Translations under genes and position numbers: made by a program
DNA from: Lonicera japonica
Lineage: Eukaryota > Streptophyta > Magnoliopsida > Dipsacales > Caprifoliaceae
Assembly: GCA_021464415.1 (NCBI GenBank)
Contig: CM038467.1
Coordinates: forward strand, 34,317,226-34,381,225
DNA: 64,000 nt
Direction of reading: 5' to 3'
Shown here: positions 23,264 to 36,713 of the stretch, in pieces
How positions within the stretch are numbered: position 1 is the stretch's first letter
Layout of the letters: the number at the start of each line of letters is the position of its first letter
Notes under the pieces: model-generated
What the model saw: only the letters and a program-made list of their open reading frames with translations
Told to the model about the DNA's origin: nothing
The model's database searches: none

Positions 23264-25829
23264 AGATAAAAGAAGGAAAGCAAAATTAGGATAAAAAAAG
23301 AGAGGACAACTCAAAGTCACTCTGATATCATTGGACTACACAAATTTTATCATATAATATAATGTGTAAAACTTAAATGCATTGGAAAAGATTCAAGAGG
23401 TATGGATAATTTACCTTACACTAGCTAGATAATACTTTATAAACTATCAATTAATAGTAATAATAGGTATATTAAATTAAATGATCAAGTTAGATCAAAT
23501 AATAAGTTAAAAATTGCATTGCTCGGTCTGTATGGACGTAGGGTTTGCTTTGCTTATAGTTATTCGTTCTAATAATTTAGTCAATTAATTTGGTACACCT
23601 TTCATTAATCATGTCTTAAACCATCATGGATGTTCTTATTCTCTATGTCCGAAATTAATTAAAGCTTTTTAAATTAAAATCGTGTCTCGTTTTTCTGAGG
23701 CACAATTAGTACAAGAAGATTTAATTATAGTAAATATATTTCTATTGTTAACCATTGATTACGTTAGAATTATATTTTTAAAATTTTGTAAAAATTATAC
23801 TGAACTCTTACGTAAAATATATATTTTACACATTTAGGGGGTTTGGCATATATCAGGGGCGGACTCAACCACCAGCAACTCAGGGTAATTATTTTTTTCC
23901 ACCAAATATATATAAAAAGAAAATTTTATAGTTTATCTCACCCTTTATCCAACTTTAACCCTTTACGTACCCCCCTCTCGGTGAAATCCTTCGTCAGCCC
24001 TGAACTGTGGACACAAAAATTAACAAGATATCTCTCACGTCGAAGCTTAATTACTATAAAATAATGGTAAAAGAAGATTTAGATTCATGACCTTAAACAT
24101 AAAAATTATATTTAATTTCAACTAAACCAAATGTCATTGTATATTTTTTATGTGAATAATTACTAAATACGATATTGGATACACATAAATTGTGGTCCTA
24201 GGCTAGTTGTAAGTTAAATAACTAGAGTTGTTAATTTCACTATTCCATGTCACGTAAGTTGCCATTTGTCAAAAGAAATAACAAACTTATTAAAAAAAAG
24301 TAAGGAAAAAAAAAATTCCAATTCCCAAACACTAAAAATCAAATTTCGAATATTTGCAAAGAAGGACATTATCAATGGGTCCATCCTCTCGTATGCACTA
24401 AGATGCACCAATAGGCTCATGTTAAGAGGCTCAAACGAATCAGTGGTTGCCGTTCACCTTCCTTCTAATTAAGAGCCGGCAACCAACTTTTGAAATATAT
24501 ATTAAAGGAAGATTCTATATATATGGTTCACAATTACAACATTTTAATAAAATAATTCTCGAGTCTTCAACGGGTTTACAACTTGTTAGTATTATTCTTA
24601 TATTTATAATAAGAAAAGTTTTAAATTTAATTTATATAAATGCATTTGTCAAACTTTTTATTAGTCCACTATTATTATAATGATTATACGTCCAACTTTT
24701 TTTTTTGTTAACTCGATCTAGTCACAATGTATATATAATGCCTACCTTACAAAATAGCAGGTGTACTATTCAGGTGTGTATTAAAATGACAAGAATACAA
24801 AGTGATGTTCGAAGCAATTGAACATAATTTGAGTCCTACCGAGAACAAGAAGAATAAAATTAAAAATTAAATCCTAACACTAATAATAATAAGAGAAATT
24901 GAAAGGAAGTCTTAAATGTGAATTAATTTGAGCTAATTTTTTTCGTCTGAATTCTTAAATGTGGACGTGGATCCTTTAATTCACTTGTTACTTAAATGTA
25001 ATTGCATGGTTTACTTTTAGCTTTGACCAATTTTTTACTTTGGTCCATTATCGCCTTCACTAACAAGCTCGATACTGATAAGGTACCCGTCGCCGATAAA
25101 TCATCCTTCTCCACCGCCCCCCAATTCCGCCAAGGTAATAATCTTATTCTTTTTCTTCCTTTTTTTTTGTGTGTGTGTGATGTTTATAATATTGTTAATT
25201 GGATAGAAATATAATATTCCTGATTATTCAGTAGTTGATGATGTTGAAATTGTGTTGGTTGTACGAAGAAGATGAAAATTTGAATTTCTAATTGATTATA
25301 GGGGTTTTTGTCAAAAATCTCTTTGTACATAATCTAATTATTTTACATGTAAGCAAATCAAATAAACCCTTGATTGATTTTAATTATTTCGTTTATATTT
25401 ATGTAGAACATTAGTTTCAAATGGAATCAAAGTGACCGATGTTGGCTTATAAAGATATGAAAAGGGTATTGAGGCTATTGAAAATCTAAGAGGATGTGAA
25501 AGCTCCATTGTTATAAAGGGATAATCATGGCTTTGGAGTTTCTTTGTTCGATTACTTTTTGAACAAAGGGAAAGCTACACTGTTACACTGGGGAAAGATC
25601 ATTGTAATCATCATTCGAGGCTTTATTTTTGTTTCTTTTTCAATTGTGTTGATTTACTTGGCATTATTTTCATGGATTATTGAGTTGTTTTGAACATTGT
25701 TTGATTCAATTATATTGGTTTGGATCTTTAAATGGTAAAACTTTAAATAAAAAATGCATTGTTTTGTTGAAATGATTGATTGATGAAATTGTGTGATAGC
25801 TAGGTATATTATGAGCAGGTGTAACATTT
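23264..25829. other. intergenic, possible exon-like fragment
   Basis: Mostly AT-rich without genes. A short open stretch at 25,002-25,214 ends in a coding-like segment (residues about 22-43, TNKLDTDKVPVADKSSFSTA) followed by a good donor site (CAAG/GTAATA), so it may be an isolated first exon or a captured fragment. I do not recognise it. Confidence 0.4.
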
Positions 25830-26018
25830 ATATTTTTTTATTAGTGTTAAGTAACTTTTAAGTCAGTGTTATGTCACTAACATATGATTTTTTTAAGTCA
25901 CTTTTTTGAACTTTTTATGACACTGCCTATTAAGTCACTCAAGGACAAACCTGAAAGTGACTTAAATGATCATTTAAGTCACTTTTTAAGATCTTAAACG
26001 ATCAAATTTCTTGTAGTG
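25830..26018. mobile_element. CACTA-like terminal region
   Basis: Ends TTTCTTGTAGTG, the complement of the CACTACAAGAAA terminus of many plant CACTA elements. The preceding 190 bp repeats AAGTCACTTTTT-type units several times in both orientations, like CACTA subterminal repeats. The other terminus was not identified. Confidence 0.5.
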
Positions 26019-26084
26019 CTGGTTGCTCGGAACATTAGTAACCCATTACATGAACCTAAAACAGTGGCTTTATAGTGGTACAAT

Positions 26085-26405
26085 TCACTCCCCAGGCCGG
26101 GGCGTACTTTGACCAGCTTTATAATAAACTACCTTACCGTAGGAACAATAGTCGCACCAGCGAAAAAAAAGGGACGGACGAGCAGTATCTCTTTGGAGAT
26201 GCAATTCTGCAAAATAACGTGATGACGTTAATGACCGCCACTTCCTACACATCCTCCGGCATTCTAAAATGCATTCTATTGGGAGTCTACTAAGAATCTC
26301 GATGGTGACACCACCGGGAAGAGGTCGAATTGGTCTCTTCTTAATAAACGGACTGACCAGCTTACCCCAAATAAAAGGAATCCATGTGAAGCACTCGAAG
26401 ACCAT
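26085..26405 (-). pseudogene. F-box domain fragment
   Basis: A 106-codon frame with an F-box at residues about 30-72: LPGGVTIEILSRLPIE...CRRMCRKWRSLTSS, then FAELHLQRD. F-box proteins bind SKP1 in SCF ubiquitin ligases through this domain. A full gene would add 250-400 residues of substrate-binding domain, such as kelch or FBA, and these are missing here: the frame stops soon after LFFRW. It lies about 70 bp from a CACTA-like end, which may have carried or broken it. It is most likely a truncated relic, although an unseen 3' exon is possible. Confidence 0.65.
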
Positions 26406-28941
26406 CTTGTCTGAAACCGAGCAGGAAAGTTTATTAAACTCAGAATGTACTTTGGTTAATTACGTGATAACAAAAGTTGGGGAAGAAAAGAAAATGAAAA
26501 ACAGCGTACTCTAAAGAGCCAACACCATAAATTAACAATTAAGTTGATCTGATTAATATATATGTTACCATAATTTAATTGGTTTTCATTAATCAACCCG
26601 GCTAAGGACAGCTATTTGATCTACAACCTAAGAACTTGCTTGATTTCTAATTGAATTATGCTGTTATTTCGAGGAAAAAATAACAAAATCTTTTGACGGC
26701 TAGATAATAAAAGTGGAGTGAAAATCCGCTTCATTAACCAACTATTACGCATAACAACATTCAAGTATAAAACCTGTGAAAAATTTAACAAGATCACTTT
26801 CAGAGTATTCTTCATATCTTGGAGGCGAATTTGTTTAATTGGTTGACTTATTGAAGCAAATCATCATTATTCTTAGAACAGCAGATACCGGCCAGGATTT
26901 TTTTTTTTGATGTAAATATGGTTAAAATTTATTTAAACTGTTTATTAAAAATGATAAACAACATTGAACTATTTCAAAGGTCTAGATGCAAAAATATCTT
27001 GCTGTTTATGCATATCATAACATTTTACAAAAATGATCCTCTGTTTAGTTTAACGTAAGAAAAATAGGGGGAGGAAAGATCGGTGCATCGATATCTTTGC
27101 TTTGGCATCCTTACCTGTTTTATCCTTTGGATATATGTATTTGAGGACATATATAATATGTATAATATAATACATATAAGGTCGTAACTTGTGCCAAAGA
27201 AACTACCAACCATTAAAAATAAAAACATCTTTAATATCATCCACAAAATTTTTTATTCCCTTAAACATTTTTTTTCTTTGTCTGTTTATTGTCACTTGTA
27301 ACCCCTTATACATTTTTAAAATTCAAAAATCATAACCCTTATTATATAGTTGATATGCGTATGTATGAAAAGATGTTTACATAACTATTCAAAGTGTAGT
27401 TAATGACATTATATTGTCTTTGTATTTCAATTTTAGGCATATAGAAATATATATGCATGTATTCATTTCCTTCTTTTCCGAATTTCCTAATTACATAGCT
27501 ATAGAGAAAATAACAAAAATTCTCCATTGTTTTGTTTCTGATAGGTGTTCAAATAGTAGTTACCAAATTTTTAGTATACAATGTTAAAATAAAATTAAAC
27601 TTAAATATACATGGCATAAAGTACTTTATTTGTTACGAATATAGGTCTCATTTTATACAAAAAATTATTGGGGATTGAGAGAGAAAGAACTCTACTTGTT
27701 ATTTGTGTTGTGTTTACAATTAATAATCAGGTCATTAACAAAACATACATATGGTTTTTTTTTTATTCTTTCCCCTCAGATTTAAAGATTATATATCAAA
27801 AATGAATGGTGTTGATGCATTACAATAAAAGCGAACAATTATGAGTTTTCACGAAAATGTAGACCATGTAAGTGCTTATGTATATTAGAGCATCTCCAAA
27901 AAATTCAAATTCTACATGATAAGTGTATATTTGAAAAGTCGCACCAGATTTGGCAGCTCCAACAAACTATTCAGAATTCCACATAATTCACCAAGTTTTT
28001 GTTAAACAATCACCTTCTTTTAATAAATTTATTTTTATATTAAAATTTGAAGAGGCTCTTGAAATTTAAAAAAAATTGCACTTTTTTCAGTTTGCACTCT
28101 ATTGATATCACATCTTCTTATCAGTTTGCCTACTTTTTTCTCATAAGCTCTAAACATTTTTACTTTTATTTTTATAATTTAATTTCTAATAAAAGTTATA
28201 TTAATTACTAAAGTATTAATCGAAAATTATCAAACAAGATTCATATTATATACGATTGTATTCATACTTTTTTGTTAAATATATATATATTAAAAGAAAA
28301 AATTCATGGACTGTTCATGAAAGATATTTTTTAATAGTTCCTCTTAGAAGATTATACTTGAATGAATTAAAATATCAATATTGTTAAAACTTGAATGAAT
28401 TAAAAAATATTGATAATCTTTTTATTTTTTTGTGTAACAAATAATCTCTCTACCCCTAGGCCCTTTGGATATGGGGTAGTCGAGTAAACCCCGCCCCGAC
28501 GAATATACGCCGAACCCGCTGAGAATTTGAATCAGAACTCATGCAGCGGTAGGAATTCGATACTCGCTGACCTAACCCAAATGTACATCCCCTTACCAAT
28601 AAATTGGTCTGGTCCAACAGTAAACTAGTAAAGTATTAAACCCAAGTGTGAAACAAACAAGCTTTATTCTTGTAGGCCCAAATCTTTTTCTGTTTATCTA
28701 CATCTCTAGCCCAGCCCAATGTAAATAAGTTAAATGAAAAAAACCATTCTCTAAACAAAATCCAGGGAAAAAAAATACAAGAGAGAGTATATATATAAAT
28801 TATATGAGGAGGCATGAAGATTTTATGAAAGCATTGAACAGTCCTCCCAATAATACTATTTGAAAGGTCTGTTTTACGTACCTTGTGATTACTTCATTTT
28901 GCTATTTGGAACTAGGCATGTATACGTCCCACAATTAAGAG
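26406..28941. other. intergenic
   Basis: AT-rich, no gene recognised. A GC-richer block at about 28,450-28,620 (around 'cccgccccgacgaatatacgcc') stands out from its surroundings and may be a decayed retroelement piece. Confidence 0.5.
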
Positions 28942-29395
28942 TTAATTACACTTTAGCACATGAAGTTTGACAGGATTTTCATTTTGATCCATGAGTTTCA
29001 TTTTTGCCAATATCCCATTTGTAAAGTTTGATCCCATTGTCACTTTAGTCCAAAATTAATCCTATGTGCTGTTTGTTTAGCATATGAAGTTTGACAAGTA
29101 TTTCATTTTGATCCATTAAGTTTCATTTTCGCCAATCTCATCCGTGAAGTTTGCACTTTAGTCCAAATTAATCCTAAGTGCCGTTAAAGTCCAATTTACA
29201 TGGCCTAAAAATCAAAGTGTGTGTGTTATTTTCATTCTAAAAAATATACGGCAATTAAGTTAGATTTTGGACTAAAGTTACAAGTAATGGGATTAAACTT
29301 TATGGATGAGATTGACGAAAATGAAACTTCATGGATCAAAGTTAAAATTTGGTCAAATTTCATTGGGATAACTTGTAAATAATTCCTAAATTAAT
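28942..29395. mobile_element. foldback MITE-like element
   Basis: Left arm phrases such as 'cacatgaagtttgac', 'attttgatccatgagtttca' and 'cactttagtccaaaat' recur as reverse complements in the right half (29,200-29,390). An extra direct copy of the left arm starts near 29,085. No coding capacity. Confidence 0.6.
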
Positions 29396-30006
29396 TTAAA
29401 AATTGACTAACAGGATACAGTACGTGAGGAGCCCAGTCTTAACAGAGACCTTTACATATTTTTATTCCTCTCTTTGTATTGTGAGAATGTGTTTGTATTT
29501 AGTATCCATTTTTATCTAATAGAGAATCTTTTTTTTTTACCCTTATTTTCCACCAAAACAAGCTTACATGAAAATTAATCAATTAATTAGTTAGTCAGGC
29601 ATAAGTTCAAACTCCAACTTGATACGATCTTCGTATTCAAAAGAAGAGTTCTACATAAAGTTTAGATTTAAATTATAATGCTGTAGTTGACACAACGGTA
29701 AAAGGTAGATAACGTCTTTCACAAGGATTGAACGAGGGAACTCCTTATTACAATAATTTAATTAGTAAAATAATTAAATCCCAAGAGAATTATTTAATTT
29801 ATATTTACAGTAATAGTAGACACTCCCATTCAATGAAACATGGAATACGAGGGAAGGGTATAATTAATGAGAACTGTACTGGCAAAACTAAGAACATTCT
29901 AATAAAAGCATTTAAACACTTCAAATAGAAAATAAGCAAAAGCTACAAATAACAGTTCAAGCAACAAAATTCCACATAAGGGTATATTTATATGAAAAAT
30001 GGGAAC
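29396..30006. other. upstream region of SWEET gene A
   Basis: AT-rich, with no gene seen before the SWEET-A promoter. Confidence 0.5.
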
Positions 30007-30129
30007 CTATAAAACCATCACAAGATAAATTATTTCATCACTCATCATTTCACTGCACACTTTCTCTCTTCTTCTTCTTTTTCAAACACAAAGAAATTGT
30101 TCCGTTAATTTCACCATCAACTTGATCCA
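30007..30129 (+). promoter_or_regulatory. core promoter and 5' UTR of SWEET gene A
   Basis: CTATAAAACC at 30007-30016 is a good plant TATA box. It is followed by a CT-rich leader (30,060-30,083) of the kind common in plant 5' UTRs. The start codon is at 30130-30132, about 115 bp downstream of the TATA box. Confidence 0.6.
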
Positions 30130-33100
30130 ATGGTGGCTGCAGACTTTATAGTTGGCATTATAGGTGAAGTATTATAATTCTTTGTTTCTTGTTATTTCTT
30201 GCTTCTTCGACCTACGTCTATAGTCCAGTGCATATGGATTTATACAGTGGATCTCTTAAACAGACATTCTATATTAGAACTGCATTCTTTGTCACAAAAT
30301 TTTCTCATGAAAAGTGCGATCCGTATCAGGACTGTATGAAAAAACAGATTTTTCATATATATATATTAACAATGTCAGCAAACGTAATTCTAGAGACATT
30401 TTTCCTATAACAAAAAAGGGAAAAATATTTCAAAGAATAATATTATGTGAACTCTATATTAAACATTTACCAATTTTTCTTATGACTTTAATTTATAGAA
30501 AGAAATAAAAAAAATTAATGTCTTATTATGTGTTGTTGCAGGTAACATAGTTTCCATAACAAGTTTTGCGGCTCCCATGTAAGTATTATTATTCAAGCAA
30601 GTCTGTCAATCACTTCAACTCTCCATTACATATAGTGGTTAAATTTATTAGTTTTTGCACAAACTTTTTATATAAACAATTGTTACACCAAACGATCATA
30701 TATAATATTACACAAGCGTCAAATAAATAAGTCGTATTGTCGTATTTTTTTAGAGGGACGTTTGCTGGGATAGTGAAGAAGAAATCTGCGGAGAATTATG
30801 GGGGATCACCGTACATAGCATCATTACTGAGCTGTGCATTATGGACTTTCTACGGAGTTCTCGATCCTGATGACGGCATTCTCGTTATGACAGTTAATGC
30901 CGTTGGTGTTGTGTTCCAAGTTACCTATCTCGCTCTCTTACTCCTATACTTCCCCAAGGAGAAAAAGGTAATTTAGTTTCACAATACATTAATCTCACTC
31001 TCTCCTTTTATTTTGGGTAATTGACACTTTGACTCTAATGTTTAATTTTGTACATTTTGTTCCTCAAAGTTTCAGCCAATGGATTTAAATGGCTCGCTCC
31101 GCATTTAAGTAACATAAAACGTTTAGGAATAATGCTAAACACCCAAATAATACACATATAAAAATATTTTTAAATTAGTCAAGAGTTAAGTTTATGACAA
31201 AATAGTTGAAATCACTTAACTGTTAACTAATCCAATAACTGACATATAATTTTATTTATTTATAACTTTTTTTAATTAGTGTCCTCTTTGTGTATAGTAT
31301 CATTGGAATGTTTATATTATATGTTAGTGTGTATCGTAAAAAGTTTTTATCTCAAATAAAGCCGTAAAATGGGTGCACAACTACTTGTATATTTTTGGGA
31401 TAAGAAGTATTGAAAGGTAATCTTGCTCCAAAACCAAGAGCTTTCAAGTTCGACTCTTATGGCTCGTTTGGTTCAAGATTAAACCATTCAGGAATACTAT
31501 ATTCCATTCCGAAACGATCCCACGTCACGTTGGTTCAAGTTTTAAGTCCGGAATAAATGATTCCAGGACAAACCTTCCCAAAGTTCTCCCATTTAAATCA
31601 TAAGGAATAAACCATTACCAATGAGACATCTTTTTTATTTTTTCATGTAGGACTAAAATAACACTCTTCCTTATGATCATACACTCTTCCTTATGAATAA
31701 ATAATTCTTTTTTCATTAGTGTATGAAAATATTGTTTGGAATTTTTTTTAATTTTTTTTACGCTACGCTGCAACAAAAATGAAAAAATGAAAATATATTT
31801 GGAACTTTTTCTTTTTTCCTGGTGTAATTTTTTTTTAATTACAAAAATTGTAATTTTGTAGGTAGTTATTAACTAGGTATGTGTAATTTTTGTAATTTAT
31901 ATAGTAATTGTCTCTTTTCTCTTTTGAAAAATAGTAGGTGATGTTTTCTCATCTTATCTTTAAAAAGAAGGGTATTTATGTAATTGATACTTTATTCCAT
32001 TCCTTGTTGAACCGAAAAAATCGGCATGGCATCATGGCATCCTAGCCAGAAAAATAACAGTAACTTCCAGGAATCAGGAATCAAGTATTCCCATTCCATG
32101 CCCATTCCATTCCCAAAACTCGAACCAAACGAGCCCTTAGAGTAATTTTCCCTTCCTCTTGGATCGGACAGTGGATCTGTTTGTGATAGTTTGGACTAAC
32201 AAAACACTATTGCAGTAAAATAAAAATTGATAATGAGGGGCAGGAAAAGAATAAAGGAATTACAAAATTGTTTGTAAGTATTTGTTAGTAAGTATTATAT
32301 GGGATGCCAAATTTCGTTTATATGTTGTACTCAATAAATTTTCTTTCAGGTAAAATATATCGGTTTTGTCATATTGGACATAATTTTCTTTGGAACGGTA
32401 ATGGTCATTACTATGGTTGTATTCCATGATGGCGCACGTCGTACTTTTATGGGAGTTTTGTGTGCAACTTTCACTATTATAATGTACGCGGCACCACTCA
32501 CAGTCGTGGTAAGTATGCCTTTTCATTTCAATTACCAATTTTTGTTTACTAATATTTGAAGTTTTTCTTTTTCATTCTGTTTATTTTTCTACACACTTTT
32601 TAGCATTCAAACTTAAGAATCTAAAATGAAGATTTATGTAACATTGATTATTTTTACACTATATTTTGTGCAGAGAAGAGTCATACAGACAAAGAGTGTG
32701 GAGTACATGCCATTTTTCTTAGTACTTACTCTTTTTGTTAATGCATTGGTTTGGTTCGCTTTTGCACTCCTCCTAAAAGATTTTTACGTCCTTGTAAGTT
32801 TTTCCAATTTATACTCTCTCTCTCTCTCCCCCCCCCTCATTTCCACCAAAACTCTAACAATTTATGCCCCATGTATTTTTAGGTACCAAATGCAGTGGGA
32901 ATAGTGTTGGGTGCAATCCAAGTAATTGTCTATTTAATTTACAAGAACTCATCACCTAAACAAATGTGTGTAGAAGAGGGCTCAATTGACATGTCCAAAG
33001 AATGCATAACAAAAATAGAAGACTTCGAAGAAGAAGAAAAACAAGAGCAAAAATATTATGGTGATGAAGCCAACAAAGTGACAAATCAAAGCTTCAGCAA

Positions 33101-33281
33101 AAGCCTTAGAAATCCATCGTTGGCTCGGCAATACAGCTTCAAACAATTCATTATTAAAGCTGTATCTCTCAAGCGTATCGATTCGACATGCCATGAAAAT
33201 AATGATGTTGAAAATGGAAGTAAGGATTCAATGGGCCATGAAAGTAATGATGTTGAAAATGGAAATATTACGAAGGATTGA
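30130..33281 (+). CDS. SWEET: SWEET sugar transporter A (MtN3/saliva), six exons
   Basis: SWEETs are seven-helix membrane uniporters that move sucrose or hexoses across the plasma membrane or tonoplast. Exons: 30130-30163, 30542-30578, 30754-30967, 32350-32508, 32674-32793 and 32883-33281. All introns are GT/AG, giving 320 aa. First MtN3 triple-helix bundle about residues 6-95 ([28 protein letters not shown]); linker helix and second bundle about 96-205 ([28 protein letters not shown]). The conserved prolines and the pore Asn of both bundles are present. The tail after about residue 207 is unusually long (over 110 residues), acidic then basic, with [13 protein letters not shown] and two HE(N/S)NDVENG repeats. 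The short N-terminus resembles clade IV (SWEET16/17-like, vacuolar), a tentative call. Intron 3 holds a MITE. Confidence 0.93.
31460..32136. mobile_element. MITE-like element in SWEET-A intron 3
   Basis: Inverted ends GGCTCGTTTGGTTCAAG and (reverse complement) GGCTCGTTTGGTTCGAG, flanked by TTA at 31457-31459 and 32137-32139, the duplication expected for PIF/Harbinger elements. 677 bp, no coding capacity. It makes up nearly half of the intron. Confidence 0.75.
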
Positions 33282-35589
33282 ATTTCATGAAGAAATTTAG
33301 CGTATAATTGGGTCCAAAAGGGCCATTATTGCTGCAATTAAGTGTATAATTAATTTTTTTTTTGATAAATTGTTTCAAATTAATTGTACGAGATAATAAT
33401 CGATACTCTTAATTAAGAGTACGTATATTGAAATCTTCTTTTGTTATTCTTTTTCCCACCATTTTGTTTGATTTTTGTAGTAAAAATAATTTTCGCAACA
33501 TATCCAACGCATATGCAATTTTATACTTGTGAAACAAGCAATTCCACTTTATGGCATATTTCTCGGAAATTTCCATTCTCTTTTCGCAAGGTCTTGAACT
33601 CTCTTGTGGAATTTTTGAGTAAATTGATATATAATTCGAAAGGGAATTCATTTGAAACCTTGGTAGAAAATTGCGCTCTTGCAGCAAGAAAGTAGGGGCA
33701 TATGCTTAATTTGGCTTGTCTCCATTCTTCTTCTTGGGATAATTATGGGTTAGTTTTTCAGACTTGAGGAATTGTGTTTGTATGTGGGTAGCCAGAGGTT
33801 AATTTCTTTGATTGATTTTTACTCTTGAGTTGCATTATTGGCAAAAGCAATTATTTATATTGCCGGAGCAATGTACAAATTGAAAAGCGTACAGTACTAA
33901 CTTCTCAAAACAGTATTGTACTTTGGTAAAAATAATATTGTTTTGATAATATGACTACCCTTTTTTATTCGGCAAATTCATGAGCTAAGCACTGAATTAC
34001 CGGTTCTTCTAAAATGTTGATAGCTAGCATCAATTACAATAAACAATTTAACCTTGAAAAGTTGTGTTTATAAAATCCTGAATTGATTAGTCTTTCTATT
34101 TCTTATTTTACAGTTGAACTATATATAAATTACCTTTCCAACATGATGTAGAACATGCCGCTGAAGCCTATTTAGCCACATTGAACCTTCGTAATCCCAC
34201 CAAGCCTAAAAAGTAACAACGCCAGAATCACGTGGGACCAAGCTAATGTGACCCGAAACGGCCTAGAGAATTCACAACACAGCCTCCGGCAGTAATGCAT
34301 GCTAGGTTTTGATTTGGTAATAAGTTGAGTTAGGAAGGTCAGATTTGACTTTCTTCAAATCTGGCGTTATTCTTGGCATCAACATATATTGCGAGATCCC
34401 ATTATCTCTGCGAACACGTTATGTTGTAGCAGTTAGTGGCGACATAGCATATTTTTATGGCAAATTTGCCTAGAATTAGTAGGGGGGAAAATATTTGCAA
34501 AAAGTGATATTTGGTAGCGAAATTATTTTTTCACAAAAAGTTCAAAATTTGTGGAGAAATATTTTTGTTCCCCATTAATACCTTTTGTTGCACATTATTA
34601 CAGGGAGCCTGGTGGGGAAAAAATGTTCTTCACAAAAAGTATTTATGGGGATATTGGGACATTTAGTGGTAAAAATATTTCCTACTAATACATAATTTTC
34701 TTGTAGTTTACAACATCTCGGGTTAGTCAGGTAAGACATATTGAGCTAGAGTTTATATAGATTGAGTTCAAGATTATGCATATTGTAAAAGGTGCGAGTT
34801 TTAGTTTTTGAAAACATAACATGCACCAATTGGTTTAGCCTTTTTTCTAATCTACCCTTCATGCATATTTCATTTTGTTATAAATTTCCTATGAACTAGA
34901 ATCTCCATAGTAAGTCAGGTTTATGACGAGTTTTCTAAGACCGATGTGGATTTGCATTCAAAAATAAAAACCCAGCATAAGTTCGGGTTTGCATAATTTT
35001 AACCCATTTGATCCGACCCAACCTGGCTATAATAGTTTTTCTTTAAATACCCTAATAATAGTATATAATTACAATGCATCAAGGTAGGCAAGCTAATTTT
35101 AGACAAATAGCGTATATTCACGTTTTTCAAAATGAAAACAACACCCGTTGGGTTGGGTTCTTTCCAACCAGCAACTTATATTTAGTTTTACATTAAATAT
35201 TTAATGGCCTAAGATATATTCCTAATAAGTCAGGTGTGGGATGGGTTCCTGAATAGTCATTTGAATCTTGGTCATTTTATACTTCAGTGGCTCATCCTTT
35301 AGAGCTTTAGAAACCACTATGGTAAAACCTTCATCATTAATTTGAAGAGGAAACAACAGCCTCATGGCCTACTTGAAAACAATATTCGATAAAAATGAAA
35401 TTTGAATAGGAAATAAAGTATTTGTGGGATGAACCTGGGTACCTGAGTTCATAACCTCATGACTCACAGACTCAACCACGCGAAAATTCACTCTCATCAC
35501 CATCCTCCTTGTTGTCATCCTGCTTATAAAAATCCTATAAATCATGAACAATAGGGAACTTGGAGGACCCAAATACATACAAAGGTGGA
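33282..35589. other. downstream of SWEET A, intergenic
   Basis: No gene seen. A block at 34,480-34,707 with repeated 'ggggaaaaat/atttttccc'-type units ends in TTTTCTTGTAGTTT, similar to a CACTA terminus. A stretch at 34,130-34,290 is richer in G+C and not recognised. Confidence 0.5.
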
Positions 35590-36460
35590 TCGATCATGAC
35601 CAAAATCTTCAACAATTAAAAGAGAGGGACTAGCCTAAACAATCTTAACATTTGTCAGCCCATAAACCAAAGACATTGTGGTCGAGAAAGAATACAAGAG
35701 GCATACTGAATTCGTAAATTAAACATACAAATCCCAAACCCATAACCATGGCCAATGTACCTGCCAAACCCAAGTTTGAGATGATGCTTTTAGCCTCTAA
35801 ATACTCGGAGAACCCATAGTTGAAACACTAGAAACTATAGTAAAAACTGGTAAGATTATTTAAGAGGCATATCTGACAGTATCTGGAGCAGAAAAACCCG
35901 TAAATGTATCAATAACTGATGGCCAGACCCACGAGGTAAAAACAATATTTGTTGTGGCTGAAAAACGATCGACTGCCCTATATTCTTACCTAACCTAAAC
36001 AACAAGACTATTGCCATAAGGGCAATGAGGATCCCTGGAGTGGCCCTGATGAAGATCGGTAGAGTGAGCTCGTGAGTGATCTATGTCCCTAGACTCAGGG
36101 GGAATAATACTTTCAGCTTGTCGATGAGCGTCCCCATAATCCGAAACTATATGGCCAGCCAGATGACAATGAGAGCAATGCTTAGGCAACTTCTCATAAG
36201 CCACCCCAATCTCATAACTAACCCTAGCCCTCTCAATGGTAAAAGCATAAATCAATCAGAATCAAAGTTGACCTCGACTAGAACACGAGCAAACATACAC
36301 AAATCCTTAGTAGCAGTGGCCTAATCAATACAAATAGGTATACCTACACCCTTATCTATAGCCATCAAAATATCAGCGTACCAGTAATCTGAACTAAAAC
36401 TAATAAATCTCACCTAAACCTGTGCGGATCAGTGAACCTATTTCTCGAACTAAAATAAGT
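35590..36460 (-). pseudogene. degenerate LINE ORF1 (DUF4283 / zinc knuckle)
   Basis: Reading the minus strand, 36,250-36,400 gives MAIDKGVGIPICID and ARVLVEVNFDSD, then shifts frame into 35995-36255 with RARVSYEIGVAYEKLPKHCSHC...GHIVSDYG. This is the layout of plant L1-type LINE ORF1 proteins: a DUF4283-like part followed by a 'YE-LP-FC--C---GH----C' knuckle. The last Cys of the knuckle is replaced by Tyr, and there is at least one stop and one frameshift. Further stop-filled sequence of the same kind may run to about 35,370. No ORF2 endonuclease or reverse transcriptase was found nearby. Dead fragment. Confidence 0.65.
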
Positions 36461-36713
36461 TCTCATTTGCATTTACTTCTTTTACGCTATTAAATTCGAA
36501 TCACATCTTCATATAGATTCAAATTTCCTATTAATAATATTAAATAAATATTAGAGATATTTAGTTTTATATTTTTTATTTACTTAATATCTAATTAGAA
36601 TCCAGTGGTTCATTGTCTAGCGAAGTTCTCTAGATATGTTGACAATTTCATGGCATGGATGGAAGAGACCCCCAATTTTCTATTACCTCTCCTCCACATG
36701 GATGAATTTCTCA

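Noticed and set aside
35369..35578. Minus-strand open stretch that might continue the LINE ORF1
   Set aside because: No recognisable motif; kept only as a possible extension of the remnant at 35,590-36,460.
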